Positions 44,306 to 56,281 of a stretch of DNA of 64,000 nt are shown in pieces. The notes under the pieces are model-generated. The model worked only from the letters and a program-made list of their open reading frames with translations, ran no database searches and was not told the DNA's origin. The DNA is taken from the NCBI GenBank assembly GCA_948567375.1, contig OX419762.1:23576608-23640607 (forward strand), in the 5' to 3' direction. A program made the translations under genes and the position numbers. The DNA is from Lunularia cruciata. Taxonomy: Eukaryota; Streptophyta; Marchantiopsida; Lunulariales; Lunulariaceae. Each line of letters begins with the position of its first letter. The stretch's first letter is position 1.

Positions 44306-44721
44306 ATGTTTCTAGGGCAAGGGGCTTTTAGATCCCGTGGCTATGTGATTGTGGAGAGGTCAAAGACCAAGAAGTGCACAATGATAACAAGATAGAAGAG
44401 ACATGTCTTAGGTAGAGCTATTGACATTGATCAATTAGTATGTAAGTTGAACACTTTTGGTAGAAGAGCTCAAGACGTTTACAAAGATCATGGCTAAGTT
44501 AGTAGACATAGATACTACATGAAAAGAATAGGAAGAAGCAATTGTAGAATTGCTGGATATGATGCAAAGGAAGACAATAGAAGTTTGAAAGAACTTTAAG
44601 TATAACTTAGTTAAAGTTTGAAATAAATTAGATACGATTCTAGAAAACACACCACATGATAAGGAATGAAGTTTCCAAGACTTTGTAGGAAACACTTTGC
44701 AATTAATTGAATTCAAATATC
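44306..44721. other. Unclassified stretch between P9 and copia LTR
   Basis: Weakly coding-looking plus-strand segments (for example SKTKKCTMITR and IDIDQLVCKLNTFGRRAQDVY near 44370-44490) but with stops and no recognised family. Probably a decayed transposon fragment; nothing firmer can be said. Confidence 0.3.
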
Positions 44722-44975
44722 AATGATTTTGTAGTTGAGTAACTTTGTAGGTTGGAAATTGAGGAGTGTCAAAGATTACAAGGAATAGACAAACACTCCA
44801 AGACCATTCATAGTAGATCTTAAGAGAGAGTGAGAGAGCACACAAGGAAGATAAGCAAGAAAGAATGGAGAGAGAATACTCCTCTCATGTATATATAATA
44901 TACGTGTGTATCCTAAACCCTAATACAACTATATAGTGAGAACTTAGTCACTATGAGCTTAGGTTAATATCAACA
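44722..44975 (-). repeat. Ty1/copia 3' LTR (tentative lower boundary)
   Basis: On the minus strand begins TGTTGATATTAACC at 44975 directly after the polypurine tract. A TATATTATATATAC TATA region lies near 44905-44890, then pyrimidine-rich R/U5. The end near 44722 (...ACAAAATCA) is a guess because the 5' LTR is not available for comparison. Confidence 0.55.
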
Positions 44976-44988
44976 CTCCCCTTCAAGC
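44976..44988 (-). promoter_or_regulatory. Ty1/copia polypurine tract
   Basis: On the minus strand cttgaaggggag lies directly before TGTTGATATT, in the arrangement common to plant copia elements, where the pol end overlaps the tract. Confidence 0.7.
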
Positions 44989-45385
44989 TCAACTCAATAT
45001 CTTGTACACCAAGGCAAAGTCTGAAAGCCTCAAACTTATCTCTAGATAAAGCCTTGGTGAAAATATTTGCAATCTTCTCACCTATTTCAATAAACTTAAG
45101 CTCAATCTGCCCTGCCAAAACTTTCTCCCTAACAAAGTTATAGTTATGTTACTTGCTAACTTGATGCTACTCATGTTAATGGTGTATAACACAATGTGAA
45201 ATAAAAAATCCACAACAATATCAAAAAGCAAACTCCAAAGCCAAACAACTTCACAAGTCACATTGGTGGCTCCAAAATACTCTACGTCAATAAAAGACAA
45301 AGCTATAATTGCCTGCTTCTTAGGAGCCCAACTCACAATGGCATTCCCAAGTCCAAACATGTACTCTAAAGTATATCTTGTTAGG
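44989..45385 (-). pseudogene. pol: Ty1/copia RNase H, C-terminal part
   Basis: Minus strand: AIVSWAPKKQAIIALSFIDVEYFGAT, the copia V-S-W-x-x-K-K-Q and S-x-x-E-A-E-Y-like blocks, then a strand matching the WLRxLL region, SSIKLASN, and near 45060 IANIFTKALSRDKF, the A-D-I-F-T-K-A-L motif that ends copia pol. Stops between segments. Confidence 0.85.
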
Positions 45386-46263
45386 TGTGGAGTCCAATTA
45401 ATTATGGGAATACCCTACAAGACAAATATCCTACAGGATGTAGAAGAGCTAGCATGGGATAAATATTCTATGGGAACATTGAAGAGTCAATAAGGGTAGA
45501 TCTTATATAGAAGTGTAGAAGTATAAGTATGTGGTGGATCTTCAAATCACAAGATTCTATTTATGGGAGTGAATAAAAAGACAATTCACATTGGGACCCA
45601 TATCTTTGTGAATACAAATGCAAATGAATAGTGCCTTATCTCATTGGAAGTGTCTTCTCAAGATCTTTCTATAAACACCAAGATCTTGGAAAAAAAGCTT
45701 TAAAAAAGAAGTTATGCTCATTTGAACTTAAAAGACAAATGTGTCTTACAAGAGTAATGAGTTTCCAATGTGGGAGCTACATGCAATGGTATTGGCTCTA
45801 AGACATATAGGAAGGCTCTTGGACCATAGGACTTGTGAAAAGGCTACTTTCATGGCTACTTTCATGGCCCTCACTTGTAGAACTAAGTGAGGTGGCATGT
45901 ATCAACTGGTACTAGACAATATAGGGTTTAAATATGGGATCAATCTGCACCACACATTCCAAAACTAAATAAGGATGTACAAGTGCAAGAGTATAACTAT
46001 GTGTGGAGTTGGTAGTTAGAAGGGACTTTGATAGTTCTTGTTTCACAATTCTTGAATCTATACCACCATTCCAAAAATAGTTAAGGATCTACAAGTGCAA
46101 GAGTATAAATATGTGTAGAGTTGGCAGTCAAAGGGACTTTGACAATTCTTGTTTTGTAGTTCTTGATCAATAGTTCAAGAGTAAAAAAATAAATTCTTTT
46201 GCAATTGTGAATGTAAGAAGACATTGGCCAATCCACATGAAATTTGGTGTAATTTTTATGCAT
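45386..46263. repeat. Unclassified ~0.88-kb insertion in copia RNase H, with 112-bp tandem duplication
   Basis: Separates the two halves of copia RNase H. Contains two copies of a ~112-bp unit beginning aaggatgtacaagtgcaagag at 45971 and aaggatctacaagtgcaagag at 46083; a weaker third relative lies near 45495. No coding family recognised. Confidence 0.5.
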
Positions 46264-47940
46264 GCATTTCTTGACTAGATTGATGAATGATTTTGCTTCA
46301 TCACATAGCCAGAATTGGATTCATGTGGCTCTCTTAAATTCCTAATTGCAAATTTTCCTCCAATAGATCTCTTTCCAAGGACACTCCTTGCCCAATCTGC
46401 ATTAGTGTAACCATAAAGCACAAATGATCCACCAAAATGTATTGAAGTCCAAACTACAAAGTGAACTTCACATATTGGAAAATGCGCTTGATAGCCTCAA
46501 AGTGATGTTTGCACAGTGATTGCATGAATTGGTTGACAATTACAACTGCATAACTAAGGTCAGGTCTAGTGTTAGTCAAATAGATGAGACTATCAACCAT
46601 CTACTTACATCTACAAGGATTAATAAGCAACTCACTATCATCAATACCCAAGTGATGGTTCTACTCCAAATTCATATGCTTACACTCTAGTAGGCCAAAT
46701 ATCTCTAGCATGTCATGGCATACTTATGCTACACAAACCACATATCTTATTTATCCCTAATAAACTTCATTCCTAGAAATATCTAAGGCAAATTAGATCT
46801 TGCATCTAAAACTAGACCTTTAAGTACTCCTTAAGGTGAGATACTAACTTCTCACAACTACAGTTGATACTGACATCATCTACACAAATGGTGACTATCA
46901 AATCCTGATGCACTTCCCTTAAAACATACAAGATAGGAATAGAAGGACAATTAGCAAACCCATGAGCTACCAAGAAGGAAGTAACCTTTGCACACTAGGC
47001 TCTAGGTGCTTGCTTCAAGCCATAGTGCACTTTTTGCAGCTTCCAAACTCAAGATGAAAATTGTGGGTCCTCAAAACCAGGTGATTGCACCATGTAAACC
47101 TCCTCCCTAAGATTTTCATTGAGAAATGCATTCTGGTGTAACTACCATTCTTGTTGAACTGCAATTGCAACCATTAAACAAATGGTTGCCATCTTGGCAA
47201 TAGGACTAAATGTCTCATCTTAGTCCATACCAAACTGCTGAGCATAACCTTTTGTCACCAAAAATGACTTGTACTTGCTCATAGAGCCATCAGAATTATG
47301 CTTGATATAGAAGATCCATATACAAGCAATACCTTTGTGATTAGAACGTAGATCCACCAGCTTCCATGTGTGTTGGTGGTAGAGAGTAGCAAGTTCTATT
47401 TGCATGGAAGTAACCCACTATTTATGTTGTAGAGCTTCTCCCAAGATGGATGGTTTGTGCTCTTGCAAAATAATAGTCTTATATGCATGATGTATAACAA
47501 GAAAACCTTCATGCAAAAACACCTAACAAGGTGGTTCACCCATTGAGACTTCCTTGACCAAATACTTGATTAGTCACCTCCCTTGCACTGATTCTGATGT
47601 AGTAGGAATCTTCACCAAGATGACCTCTTGCATTCATGTATTGTGTGTAGGTCCAAGCATGCACTAGAGGATGGATCTATCATCCTCACTAGTACCAACT
47701 CCATCAAAAGGGGATACAATTGTACATGCACAACCTCTTGAAGTATCTAATTGAGGTGTAGATTGAACAACCTCTCCAAGTGCCCCAATAGATACAAATG
47801 AGAAAAAAATGGAAGTAGTAATCCTTGGGCTCTCAATAGGTAGTATAGAAAACCAAATAGTGGGAGCTATCAAAAACCAAGACACTAGCTCATCAAAGAT
47901 AACATTGTTGTAGGGAAAATAATCTACATGAACAATTGGT
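46264..47940 (-). pseudogene. pol: Ty1/copia reverse transcriptase and integrase end
   Basis: Minus strand in order: YNNVIFDELVSW (integrase end) near 47910; the RT entry HQHTWKLVDL, CIWIFYIKHNSDGSMSKYKS and TKGYAQQFGMD at 47405-47220; a VTICVDDVSIN segment near 46880 for the Y-V-D-D catalytic box; DSLIYLTNTRP near 46590; and YGYTNADWARSV near 46420 (start of RNase H). Many stops and frameshifts. This order, with integrase before RT, is diagnostic of Ty1/copia. Confidence 0.85.
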
Positions 47941-48720
47941 GCATTTGGTGGGAGAGTTTTGTTGACTTTATGTTATAGTGACTTTGGCATTTTGTTATGT
48001 TATTGTATCTTGGGAATATCTTTCATGCCATTGTAAAGTTGGAACTTATTGTGTGTTGCCATAAGCATGGGGAAGTTTCAAGGGTTGAGTAAACTCAGAA
48101 GTCTTTTTATGTTTCAAGAGCTCAGAGGGTTTGAAAAATGATGCATGAGCTTGGGAGTTTCTTTATGCTTCACCAACTCAAGGCTTAAATTTATATTACA
48201 CGAGCTCAGGAATTTTTTTATGTTACTGGATTTTGGGAGTATTTTAGTTTAGTGCCATTTGAGCAAATAAGTCATGCGGGAGTGTTTCATTTAGTAATTT
48301 TGAGCAAAAGAGCTGTTTTGGGATTTTCCATGTTGAGTAGTGACAAAGTGGCCTAAGAAGGTTTTTCGAGTGGACACAGGCTGAAGAAAAATGCCTTGAA
48401 AGGGTTTGGTGGTGATAGAGCTAGTGGAGGAGAGGAACTTCAAAGGCTTAAGGACAAAAAGGAATTTTTGTAGGAAGGGAGAAGGCTTTGAGAGGCTTGC
48501 TGATGGGAGGGGGAAACTTCAAAGGCTCAGGGACAAGAAGGAATTTTTGCAAGAAGAGATAGGGCTTTGAGAGGCTTGTTGATGGGAGAGGGAAAACTTT
48601 AAAGGCTTAGTGACAGAAGGAAGACTGGAATTTTTGCAGGATGTGCTGAAGGGGGTGAAATGCAGAAGCCTTCACAAAGGAAAGTGACAGAGGAGAATGG
48701 AAGGAGTTTGTAGGGTTTGT
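47941..48720 (+). repeat. Unclassified repeat DNA left of P4, with ~79-bp tandem repeat
   Basis: No protein family found. At 48436-48650 a ~79-bp unit (aacttcaaaggct...gatgggagagggaa) is repeated about 2.7 times (starts 48436, 48515, 48595). The stretch continues after the P4 LTR at 52524. Together with 52524-53930 it forms one insertion that splits copia integrase. Confidence 0.5.
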
Positions 48721-51700
48721 TGTGGTACCCACATTTTTTTGGTTTTTTTTTTGAAATGGAGAAGAAGAAGTGTATAAAGAAGTCGGATTGTGCTTGTATG
48801 GCCAAAGAAGGCAAAGAAAAGAGTCTTTGGGATGAAACCCAAGGTAACATGGCTTCGGGTCATAAGGTGAAGTACTCGGAATTGCCATGTTAGCATACAA
48901 TCTGAAGTAAGGAGTCTTTGTATCGGGGGTGCTCAACCCAAGGCAAGGACAATGTAACAACTTTCCTTCGGGGTGAGAGATTCAAGAAGAGACCGTTCAA
49001 AAATGGCGGTCATACGCATGAAGGACACTTGACAGTGACAGGAGCATGTGAGAGGTGTGATTTCTCGGTAGAAACTCAAATTGAAGAGAGACAAAGAAGG
49101 TGCAACTCTATAAAAATCGGGCTAAAGACAAAGTGATGACAAGCAATTTTCCTTTGCCGTTAATGAGTAGTCTTGTAGGAGATCGTGGGAAGGGAAGTAG
49201 AGTCAAAAACACGTTGGTGTGTAGAGGAGAATTTGAGAGAGCTAATCTGGGAGTCAGTAAGAAGAATAGTTCCCAACCCAATGAGGAAGAAAGAAAGATG
49301 GGAGGAGGGAAGAACTCCAATTTTTTAGTGAGAAATCATGCAATTTGGAGGTTAGATGTGATCGCAAGAATTGAAGTCTTGAGCAAACTTTGGATCACAT
49401 TCCTGGCGTGGAACTGGAATGTGAGCTTTCCAGGGTTCATGACTAAGATAATCAAGAGTAAATGTCTTGATGGCCCTAAAAAAGAGGGGAAGAGAGGTAA
49501 TCCGGCTTGCTGGACGGAGTCGGATTGGAGATTAGTACTCGGAAGAGAAGTAGGCACGGAGCAGGGTGCCACATTCTTGGGGAAGGAAGAGGTAGCAGAA
49601 GAAACCCAAGAGGTGAGAGATGCTTTTTCTTTGAAGCGCATGAAGATTGGGTACAAAGTAGAGAGTTACAAGGATCTTGTCAAGCAAAGGATAGTGAGTG
49701 CTCTAATGGTGATCTTGAAGCCAGAGAGAACGACTTATGTGATCAAGCACCAAGCGGTGTTCTTCCATAAGATGTTTGCAGGAGAGCCGATTAACTAGGC
49801 AAAGTGCTTTCATGGGCAAACTCAACAGATGGTATGGAATTAGCGGGATAAATCACCTCCGTATTACATTGTGCCATTTTTAGTGCATTTTTATCTGGGG
49901 CTGCACTTGCTCAATGCGGCAGAGCGCAACAAAATGGTGTCGCATTTCCATCCCGACTTAAGAAAGGAGGTTGACACAAAGGAACAACAATACATTCTTT
50001 AGATCAGGAGTAGCGATGAGTATTACGCGCAAACAGGGAAGAGTATGCAGGTGGACGTAAGTACTCCAAAGTCAAAGAAGAGGAGTTGACAAGGAGAAGG
50101 AGAAGACATCGAGAAAATAAGACCTCGGAAGACCAGAAGGGTAAACCCAAGGAAAGGTATGGTGGTTATCGCATTGTCGGAGGAAGAATCAGAGGGCAAA
50201 GCCGAGTGCAAGTCCAAAGACTCGGAAAGAGAAGAAGAACCCGAGCTCACACTGCAAAGTGGAGACACAAGTAGTGATAGCAATAATGGAGGAGAGATGA
50301 CATTGGTACCCACTGAAGAATAAGAAGCAAGGATGGAGATAGAGGAGGAAGGTAATGTGAAGTTAGAAGATGAAGTGCCAAAGCCAGAAGAGAGAAAAGT
50401 TACCATTCAAAGAGGAGTTCGTTCTAGGCAAAAGGCAAAGTGTGAGGCGGGGCCAAGCAAGGTAAGAGAAGAGAAGAGGAGAATGCATGTTCGGGAAGTG
50501 AAGCATCTATTTTGATAAGACGACTGCAGCTAAGAAGGCAAGTATTGAGAGAAGAAGAGGAGAAGAAGGAGATCACTCCGCAAGTTGAAGTAGCCATGAG
50601 TAAAGGAGTGGAGTACCTATGGGAAGTTGTGTGTCCCTTATTGGTGAAGTTAGAACATAGGAAGAAGGAGATGCAGTCAAAATGTCCGGAGGTGAAGACT
50701 GTGTTGTAGGTGTTGGGCCAATTGGTAGAAGAGAACTCGGAATTAAAGAAGAGTATAATCCGAGGTGAGGAGGAAATGGAAGTACTACGAGTAGATGTAG
50801 TAGTACAGAATCAAGTGATTGAGAACTTGAAGAGAGAAGCAAGGAATTGGAGGAACTCATAGAGTAGAGTGACATAGCAAGGGAAAGACAAGTAGTTGAG
50901 TATGAAATCTTGAAGTAGTAGTTTGCTGATTTGAGATTCAAGATTATCCATGCTATGGCAAGAGTAGCCGAGAAGGAACAAGAGCTCGATTGGGTGATGG
51001 AGAGTGTAGAAGAGAAGAGGCAGTTGTGGCAACAAGAGTTGACAGTGCGGTATAGAGAAGAAGAGAGGTTGAGAGAGTTACTTTGCAATCAGGAGGAGAA
51101 GATTGTACAAAAGGAGAAGGAGGTTGTGAAAGCCGAGTTTGAAGCAGAATTGGCAATGTACCAAGAAGATTGGCTTGCAGATCGAGAATGGGAGAGGAAA
51201 ATGAGATTGGAGCCATTGAAGGAGATTGTAATCAGGATGAATGGGATGCTGAGTACTGAGGCCAATGTGCATATTGAAGAGACAAGGCTGCACAAGTTGA
51301 AGTTGTTGGTGCAAGAGATGAGGAGGAGACATGCAAAGGACAAAGACTTGAATGCTTTGTTGATCAGTCTAAGAACTCGTGTAGATAGGAAGATATTGGA
51401 AGTAGAAGACAATATCACGATTAGATTAGACTTAATGAAATTAGAGATAGATTAACTTTGGAAGGATGTTAGAGCAAAACCCAAGGTAGATGAAGTAGGA
51501 GTACAAATGTCTTTGGAGTTACCATTAGAGACCTTAGAGAAGAGTGGGTCGGGGGATAAGGAGTTAGAAAGATTACCTACTAGTGGAATTTCAGATCAGG
51601 AAAGAGAATTGTTAGATTTGGTAGAGGATGTAAGAGTTATGAAACCCAAGGATAGAGTAGTAGGAAGTAAAGGTACTTCTGGATTGGGTTTGAAAGCTGA

Positions 51701-52523
51701 GGAAGAAAAAGACATTGGATTGGATTACTAACAGAATTAAGATGTGAAGAGGCAGATATGAAGAGGTGCATTGTCATTTCGGATCTGCAGGTTTGTAGAG
51801 TTGTTAGGAAATGGTATTTTTGTTAGAAATGCCGATTGCTTCACTATTTAAGAGTGGCATTTGTAGTATTATGTTGTCCAGTGCTCATTATTTCTGAGAA
51901 TAGATAAAGCAAAGTGCTGTGAAGCAATGCTCATTGCTTGAGCTTGATTTTGAGTATCAACGTTGTGATTGTGTTTGTGAGTGTGTGAAGAATTTCAAAG
52001 TGCAAGTCAGTGTGCTTGTTGGATGTTGGATTCCGCAGCCTTGATCTTCATTTCGTGTGTTTGATCCTGAGTAAAGTGCCATTGGAGCAATGCCTTGATA
52101 GATCTGAGAGGAATTGTAGTGTTGGTAGTATTCTGCATTTGTGAGTGCAGCACAAAGTTGATGTGAAGCAATTTTGATCAAGGAAGTTGTGCCTTCAGTG
52201 GAGGGGTAGAACACAATTCTGAGGCAAAGTTGTTTTGGAGTGAAGTGCCGTTTATGGGAGAGCTTGAATCATCACAATTAAGATTGTTTGGAAAGATTTG
52301 ATGGAGTTGTGATTAAGAAGTGTTAATTCGTGACAAGACTGCGAGTCAGTGCTTGTTACTCTCTTCTGGGTGTGGTTTCTACTTGAGAGATTAAAGATGC
52401 AACCAAGAAGAACTAAATTGTTACTGTTTGACTTCATATTTGACCAATTCTCACTTGTATCTCTGCGGGAACAAACTTTACTTATCTGATTACCGCAAAA
52501 GTGATATTTGCTGGGTTGTCACA
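48721..52523 (+). mobile_element. G2 solo LTR P4, coding type (3803 bp)
   Basis: Starts TGTGGTACCCACATTTTTTTGG and ends CTGGGTTGTCACA. Flanking 5-mers are tttgt (48716-48720) and tttgc (52524-52528), one mismatch, a likely aged TSD. Contains the full-length LTR ORF region and a TATTTAAG box near 51846. It has the same length and layout as the E1 5' LTR, with no internal region attached. Confidence 0.9.
49136..51731 (+). pseudogene. G2 LTR ORF, full-length region (P4 copy)
   Basis: Open from the Met near 49136 to 49798 with KIIKSKCLDGPKKEGKRGN, FLAWNWNVSFPGFMTKI and TTYVIKHQAVFFHKMFAGE. Then stops, the conserved HFYLGLHLLNAAER block, a basic/acidic linker, and coiled coil (50512-50709, 50931-51455: AEKEQELDWVMESVEEKRQLWQ-type heptads; MRRRHAKDKDLNALLISLRTRV). 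The C-terminus ends at 51731. At least two frame changes. N-terminal sequence differs from E1 but the core and order match. Confidence 0.78.
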
Positions 52524-53930
52524 TTTGCTGAATTATTGCCAAGGGAGAATTTCATGAAGTGAAAGGAAGAGAATGAGTGAATTTTCAAATGTGATTAATT
52601 GTGGTAAGGGCTTGAGAGGTTTCTTGAAGGAAGTGTGAAGCCATGTGCACAGGCTGAAAACTTATACAGAGAGAATGGATTTTGAATTTTAGAAGTTGAG
52701 AGAGCTAGACAGAAGGAAGCAAAATTTTGAATAAGGGTTGTTGCTGTGAGAGGACAAGGAAGTGAAATTTTGAAAGGATGAGGGTTTTTCTGTTGAGAGA
52801 GAGCTGGACAGAGGGAAGTGAGTTTTCAAAAAGAATGAGGGTTTGCTGTTGAGAGAGGAATTGGGACAAGGAGAGCAAAGAAATTTTCAAGAGTTTGGCC
52901 TGGACAATGAAGGAAGAAAGCAAGAGATTTTTGGGAGTTGCCCTGATCAGCAGTGAAGGAACTTGGTCCAAGAATGGCTTTGAAAGTTGCTTGAAATGTG
53001 TTGACTATAAAAAAGGAGATACTTCATAGGAAGCGCACCCTAGAACCTGTTTGAACTGCGTAAGCCATTTTCAACATATTGCATCTCGCTTGGATTAGTA
53101 AGGCTGGTTGCTGAGTGTGAGACAGAAGAGAAGGAGGTTGTTTCATGAAAGTGTGAAGACTGGATTGGAGAAATTTCAAAGTGGGTCAGTTCATCTGAAG
53201 CTAGGAAGGAGAAAAGAGTCAAAATTGGCGGCCATAACTGAATGGAGTGAATCTGAACTACTAGAACAAGGCCATAGGAAACAAAGAAGTTTGGAGGGTG
53301 AGTTGCCTTGAATGCTGTCGGACAGAGTGCATGAGTTGATGATTAGTTGCAACCTTAGAGTAGGCATTATCTTGACTAGAACTATTTGACCTATCCAACC
53401 TTGTGAATTCTGTAGTTGAAATTCCTATGAATGATGAGTCTTGGAAGCGGATGTGTGTTATGAATTGTGACTAGCGTTGAGGAAAACTACATTCTAGGAG
53501 CTCTCAATCCCAGTCCTTGTGAATGGCATAATTGAATGATCTGGGTGCCTGGGTTTATGTTTGGTTAGATCACTTGCTGTCATTTATTTTATTTTATTAA
53601 AGGGCCACCTGACCTAGGTCTATGAACTGCAAGATCCCAAACCATAGCTTGAACCTGATGTGAAAATAGAATATGAGACCAGGCAGAGGTAGAAACCATA
53701 ACACCAAACTCGCATGACAAGACCAGTTTTACAAAAGTCAAGGATAAAACAAAATCTTCAAGGAGAGCCAACCTCAAGGAAACTGAAACAACAAGTTCAT
53801 ATAGAGACAAATTCTCAACAATCCAGGAGTAGGGAAGGAATGTCCGTCTACGGGAAAAATCCAAAAGAAAGACATTAAGGACAAACTGAGCACAAGCAGC
53901 CTTGTGCCCGGTGCACTCTCAAGACCAAAT
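52524..53930 (+). repeat. Unclassified repeat DNA right of P4, with tandem repeats and TATA-like box
   Basis: Continuation of 47941-48720. At 52700-52870 a ~50-55-bp unit (ggaagtgaaattttgaaaggatgagggtttttctgttgagag) is repeated about three times in degenerate form. ctataaaaaagg near 53005 resembles a TATA box, which with the repeats suggests an LTR or promoter region of an unknown element. The minus ORF 53864-53589 has no recognised domain. Confidence 0.4.
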
Positions 53931-54178
53931 GTTCCCGGCGACAACATCCCACTAACATAAAACTTATATATTGTAAGACTATAACATCTATACCCTTTGA
54001 AATCTAGAGCATGTCCAAGGAAAATGAATTCCTCAACCTTTGCATCTAATTTCTTATGCTTCTTATCATGAATGTGTACACAAAAGATACATCTAAATAT
54101 ATTGAGAAGGAATAGTCAAGCCTATTGCTTGTAAATACCTCCAAAGATGTGCATGAGTAAACTACAATTGTTGGTGTA
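53931..54178 (-). pseudogene. pol: Ty1/copia integrase C-terminal fragment
   Basis: Minus strand reads VHIHDKKHKKLDAKVEEFIF, LGHALDFKGYRCY and KFYVS, matching the copia integrase tail (K-L-D-x-K-x-x-x-x-I-F-L-G-x-S-x-x-x-K-G-Y-R). It lies upstream, in minus orientation, of the integrase end at 47940, so the copia element was split by the DNA at 47941-53930. Confidence 0.75.
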
Positions 54179-55106
54179 TGTGGTACCCACATTTTTTGTA
54201 TTGTTTTGTTTTGTTTTGTTAAATTTTTGAAGAAGAAGTGTATTGAGGAAGCCAAATTACAAAGGAAAGAATGGACTTATGTATCTTCATAGTAAACCCA
54301 AAGAAGTTGACCTTGGATCAAGAACCGGAAGTACTTGAATGGGGTTACAAAGAGACAAATCCGAAGAAGGGCATCTTTGGAATGGGAAGTGAAGGCCGAT
54401 ACAAAGATGGTGTAACAACTCCTCTCCATGTCACGCCCGGCAAGAAAGTACACTTCAAGAAATGGCAGAGGCAAGAGAAGAATACCTTGATATTGATAAG
54501 AAACCAACACTCAGAAGAAGTGGGAGTTGATTTTGAAATTGACTGAAGAATGACTGCACTTTGGGGTACTATTAAATTGCAATTGTGCAGGAGGAAATCA
54601 AACATATCAAGTACATATCCTGTTCTTCTAAGTAGTCAACCTACAGTAATGCATGTCAAGAAGCCGATTGAGAATGAAATTTTCCAAAGTCCAAAAGGGG
54701 TTAGAGTGTCATGTCCAAGAGAGGAGATAGTCTTCCAATGCCAAAGAACTAGAGAGCAAATCACGGGGAAGAAGACTAAGAACACACTTGTAGTGAGGAG
54801 TTTTGCAATTTTTCAATTAGATGTCATAGCAAGGTTTGAAGTCTTGAATAGACTCTGAATAACATTCCTAGCATGGAATTGGAATTTCAATTTTCTGGGC
54901 GTCATGGCAGAGATAACTATCAATAATTGCAAGGAAGGCCTCAAAGTTATAGGGAAGAGAGGAAATCAAGCTCAATGGATTGAGTCGGATTGGAGGTTAG
55001 TATTGGGGAAGGAAGAAAGGGAGGCAACTAGAGTCACCTTCTATAAGAAGTGTGGTGCTATAGAGGAGACCAAGGAAATCAGGAACTTGTTCTTTGCTCC
55101 ACGGAC
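54179..55106 (+). repeat. G2 coding LTR P5, 5' part, with LTR ORF N-terminus
   Basis: Starts TGTGGTACCCACATTTTTTG at 54179 inside copia. The ORF begins at 54550 (MTALWGTIKLQLCRRKSN), with KPIENEIFQSPKGVRVSCP, then FLAWNWNFNFLGVMAEI, QAQWIESDWRLVLG and EIRNLFFAPRT before a G1 LTR cuts it at 55107. One stop near 54858. The shared Met and W-G-x-I-K-L start supports the ORF start in E1. Confidence 0.82.
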
Positions 55107-55466
55107 CATAACACCTATTTGTGCATGTGTGTGGTATTGTGATATTTAGCTTGGTATTACAAGTACTTGAGAGATATTATTTATATAGAGATAAAGGATG
55201 GTTCTACATTAGTCATGATTAGCTAAAGTTAGTCATAGCTAAGATAGAAGGGACCTTACTTTAGAGGAAGTGGAAAAGATGAGCACCACTATTTTGGATT
55301 CTAGTGTGTTGACTTGGTATTATTCCTAGGTGTTTGGCTTTGAGGAAAGAATTGAGAACTCTTGGGCCCACAAGCCTTTTTGTTTTGGATTCTTCTATAG
55401 TCCAAGGATAGCCCATGTGAAGGAATCCTTGACTTAGTGGTTGGGTCAAGATAAGACCACACGCTA
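55107..55466 (+). repeat. G1 LTR fragment inside G2 LTR ORF
   Basis: Begins (tg)ATAACACCTATTTGTG after ...ttctttgctccacggac and matches the first ~360 bases of G1 LTRs, ending at ...gaccacacgcta. The left junction is at nearly the same base of the G2 ORF as at 30667. The remainder of the LTR is deleted. Confidence 0.82.
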
Positions 55467-56281
55467 GAGGAGGGGACTCCAAAGGAGTTGAGCTCACACT
55501 ATAAAATGAGGAATCCAAGAGTGAGAATGACGGCGTAGAGGAAGTCTAACAATCAATTGAGGCAAAAGAAGATGAGGTGTTCTATGCGGCAATTGATTGT
55601 ATGGAGAGAGGAGATAACCCTTGCTAAGAGTCACCATGGAAGAGATGGAAGAAGCACCAAAGAAGGAGAACATAAGGGAGGAAGAGCCAAGAAGTCAATG
55701 ATAGCTGAACCTATAGGTCCAAGCTCAGTGTGTTAAGAAGAAGTAAGCTTGCAAGAGATGTCATTGAAAGTATGAAGATCAAGACTTTGGGGGAAGGCTC
55801 TTACAGAAGAAGCAAAGTACAAAGATGAAGCCAAAGACAAAGTAGGCTTTAATGGAGTGAAGTACCTAATGCAAATTGTGAATCCATTGTTGGAGCTACT
55901 AAAGAAGCAAAAGAAGGTCATCTAGCAAGATCGCATGGAGGTGAAGAATGAGTTGCAGGAGGTGAAGTATTTGGTAGATAAAATAAAGGACTTGAAGGAG
56001 ATTGTAACTCAAAGAGAAGGAGAAGTTGAGGAACTTTGAATGGATGCAATCTTGAAGAAGAAGATTTTGAGAACTTGCAAGAGAGTTTTGAGAAGCGTGG
56101 AAGAGAGATGCACAATCAAGCTGAAGAGTTAAAAGAGCAAATGGTGTTGCTGGCAAAGATGAAAGAAGAGTTCAACAAAGTTTGCATTGAAAGTATTCAT
56201 GTGAAGGCAATGGTGGCTATGATGGAGCAAGAGTTAGAGAGCTTGAAGAAGAGTGCGGTAGGAAAAGATCAAGCATGGCAG
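55467..56281 (+). pseudogene. G2 LTR ORF, linker and coiled-coil fragment
   Basis: Acidic linker similar to 28260-28450 (LTL, SEN, EEV pattern), then coiled coil to ELESLKKSAVGKDQAWQ at 56281, where the sequence changes to G3-like DNA. Missing relative to a full LTR: the stretch between FFAPRT and the acidic linker, and everything after the coil. Confidence 0.7.

Noticed and set aside
47664-47885. 73-codon minus ORF as an independent gene
   Set aside because: It continues the copia integrase end (YNNVIFDELVSW) into the variable linker before RT.
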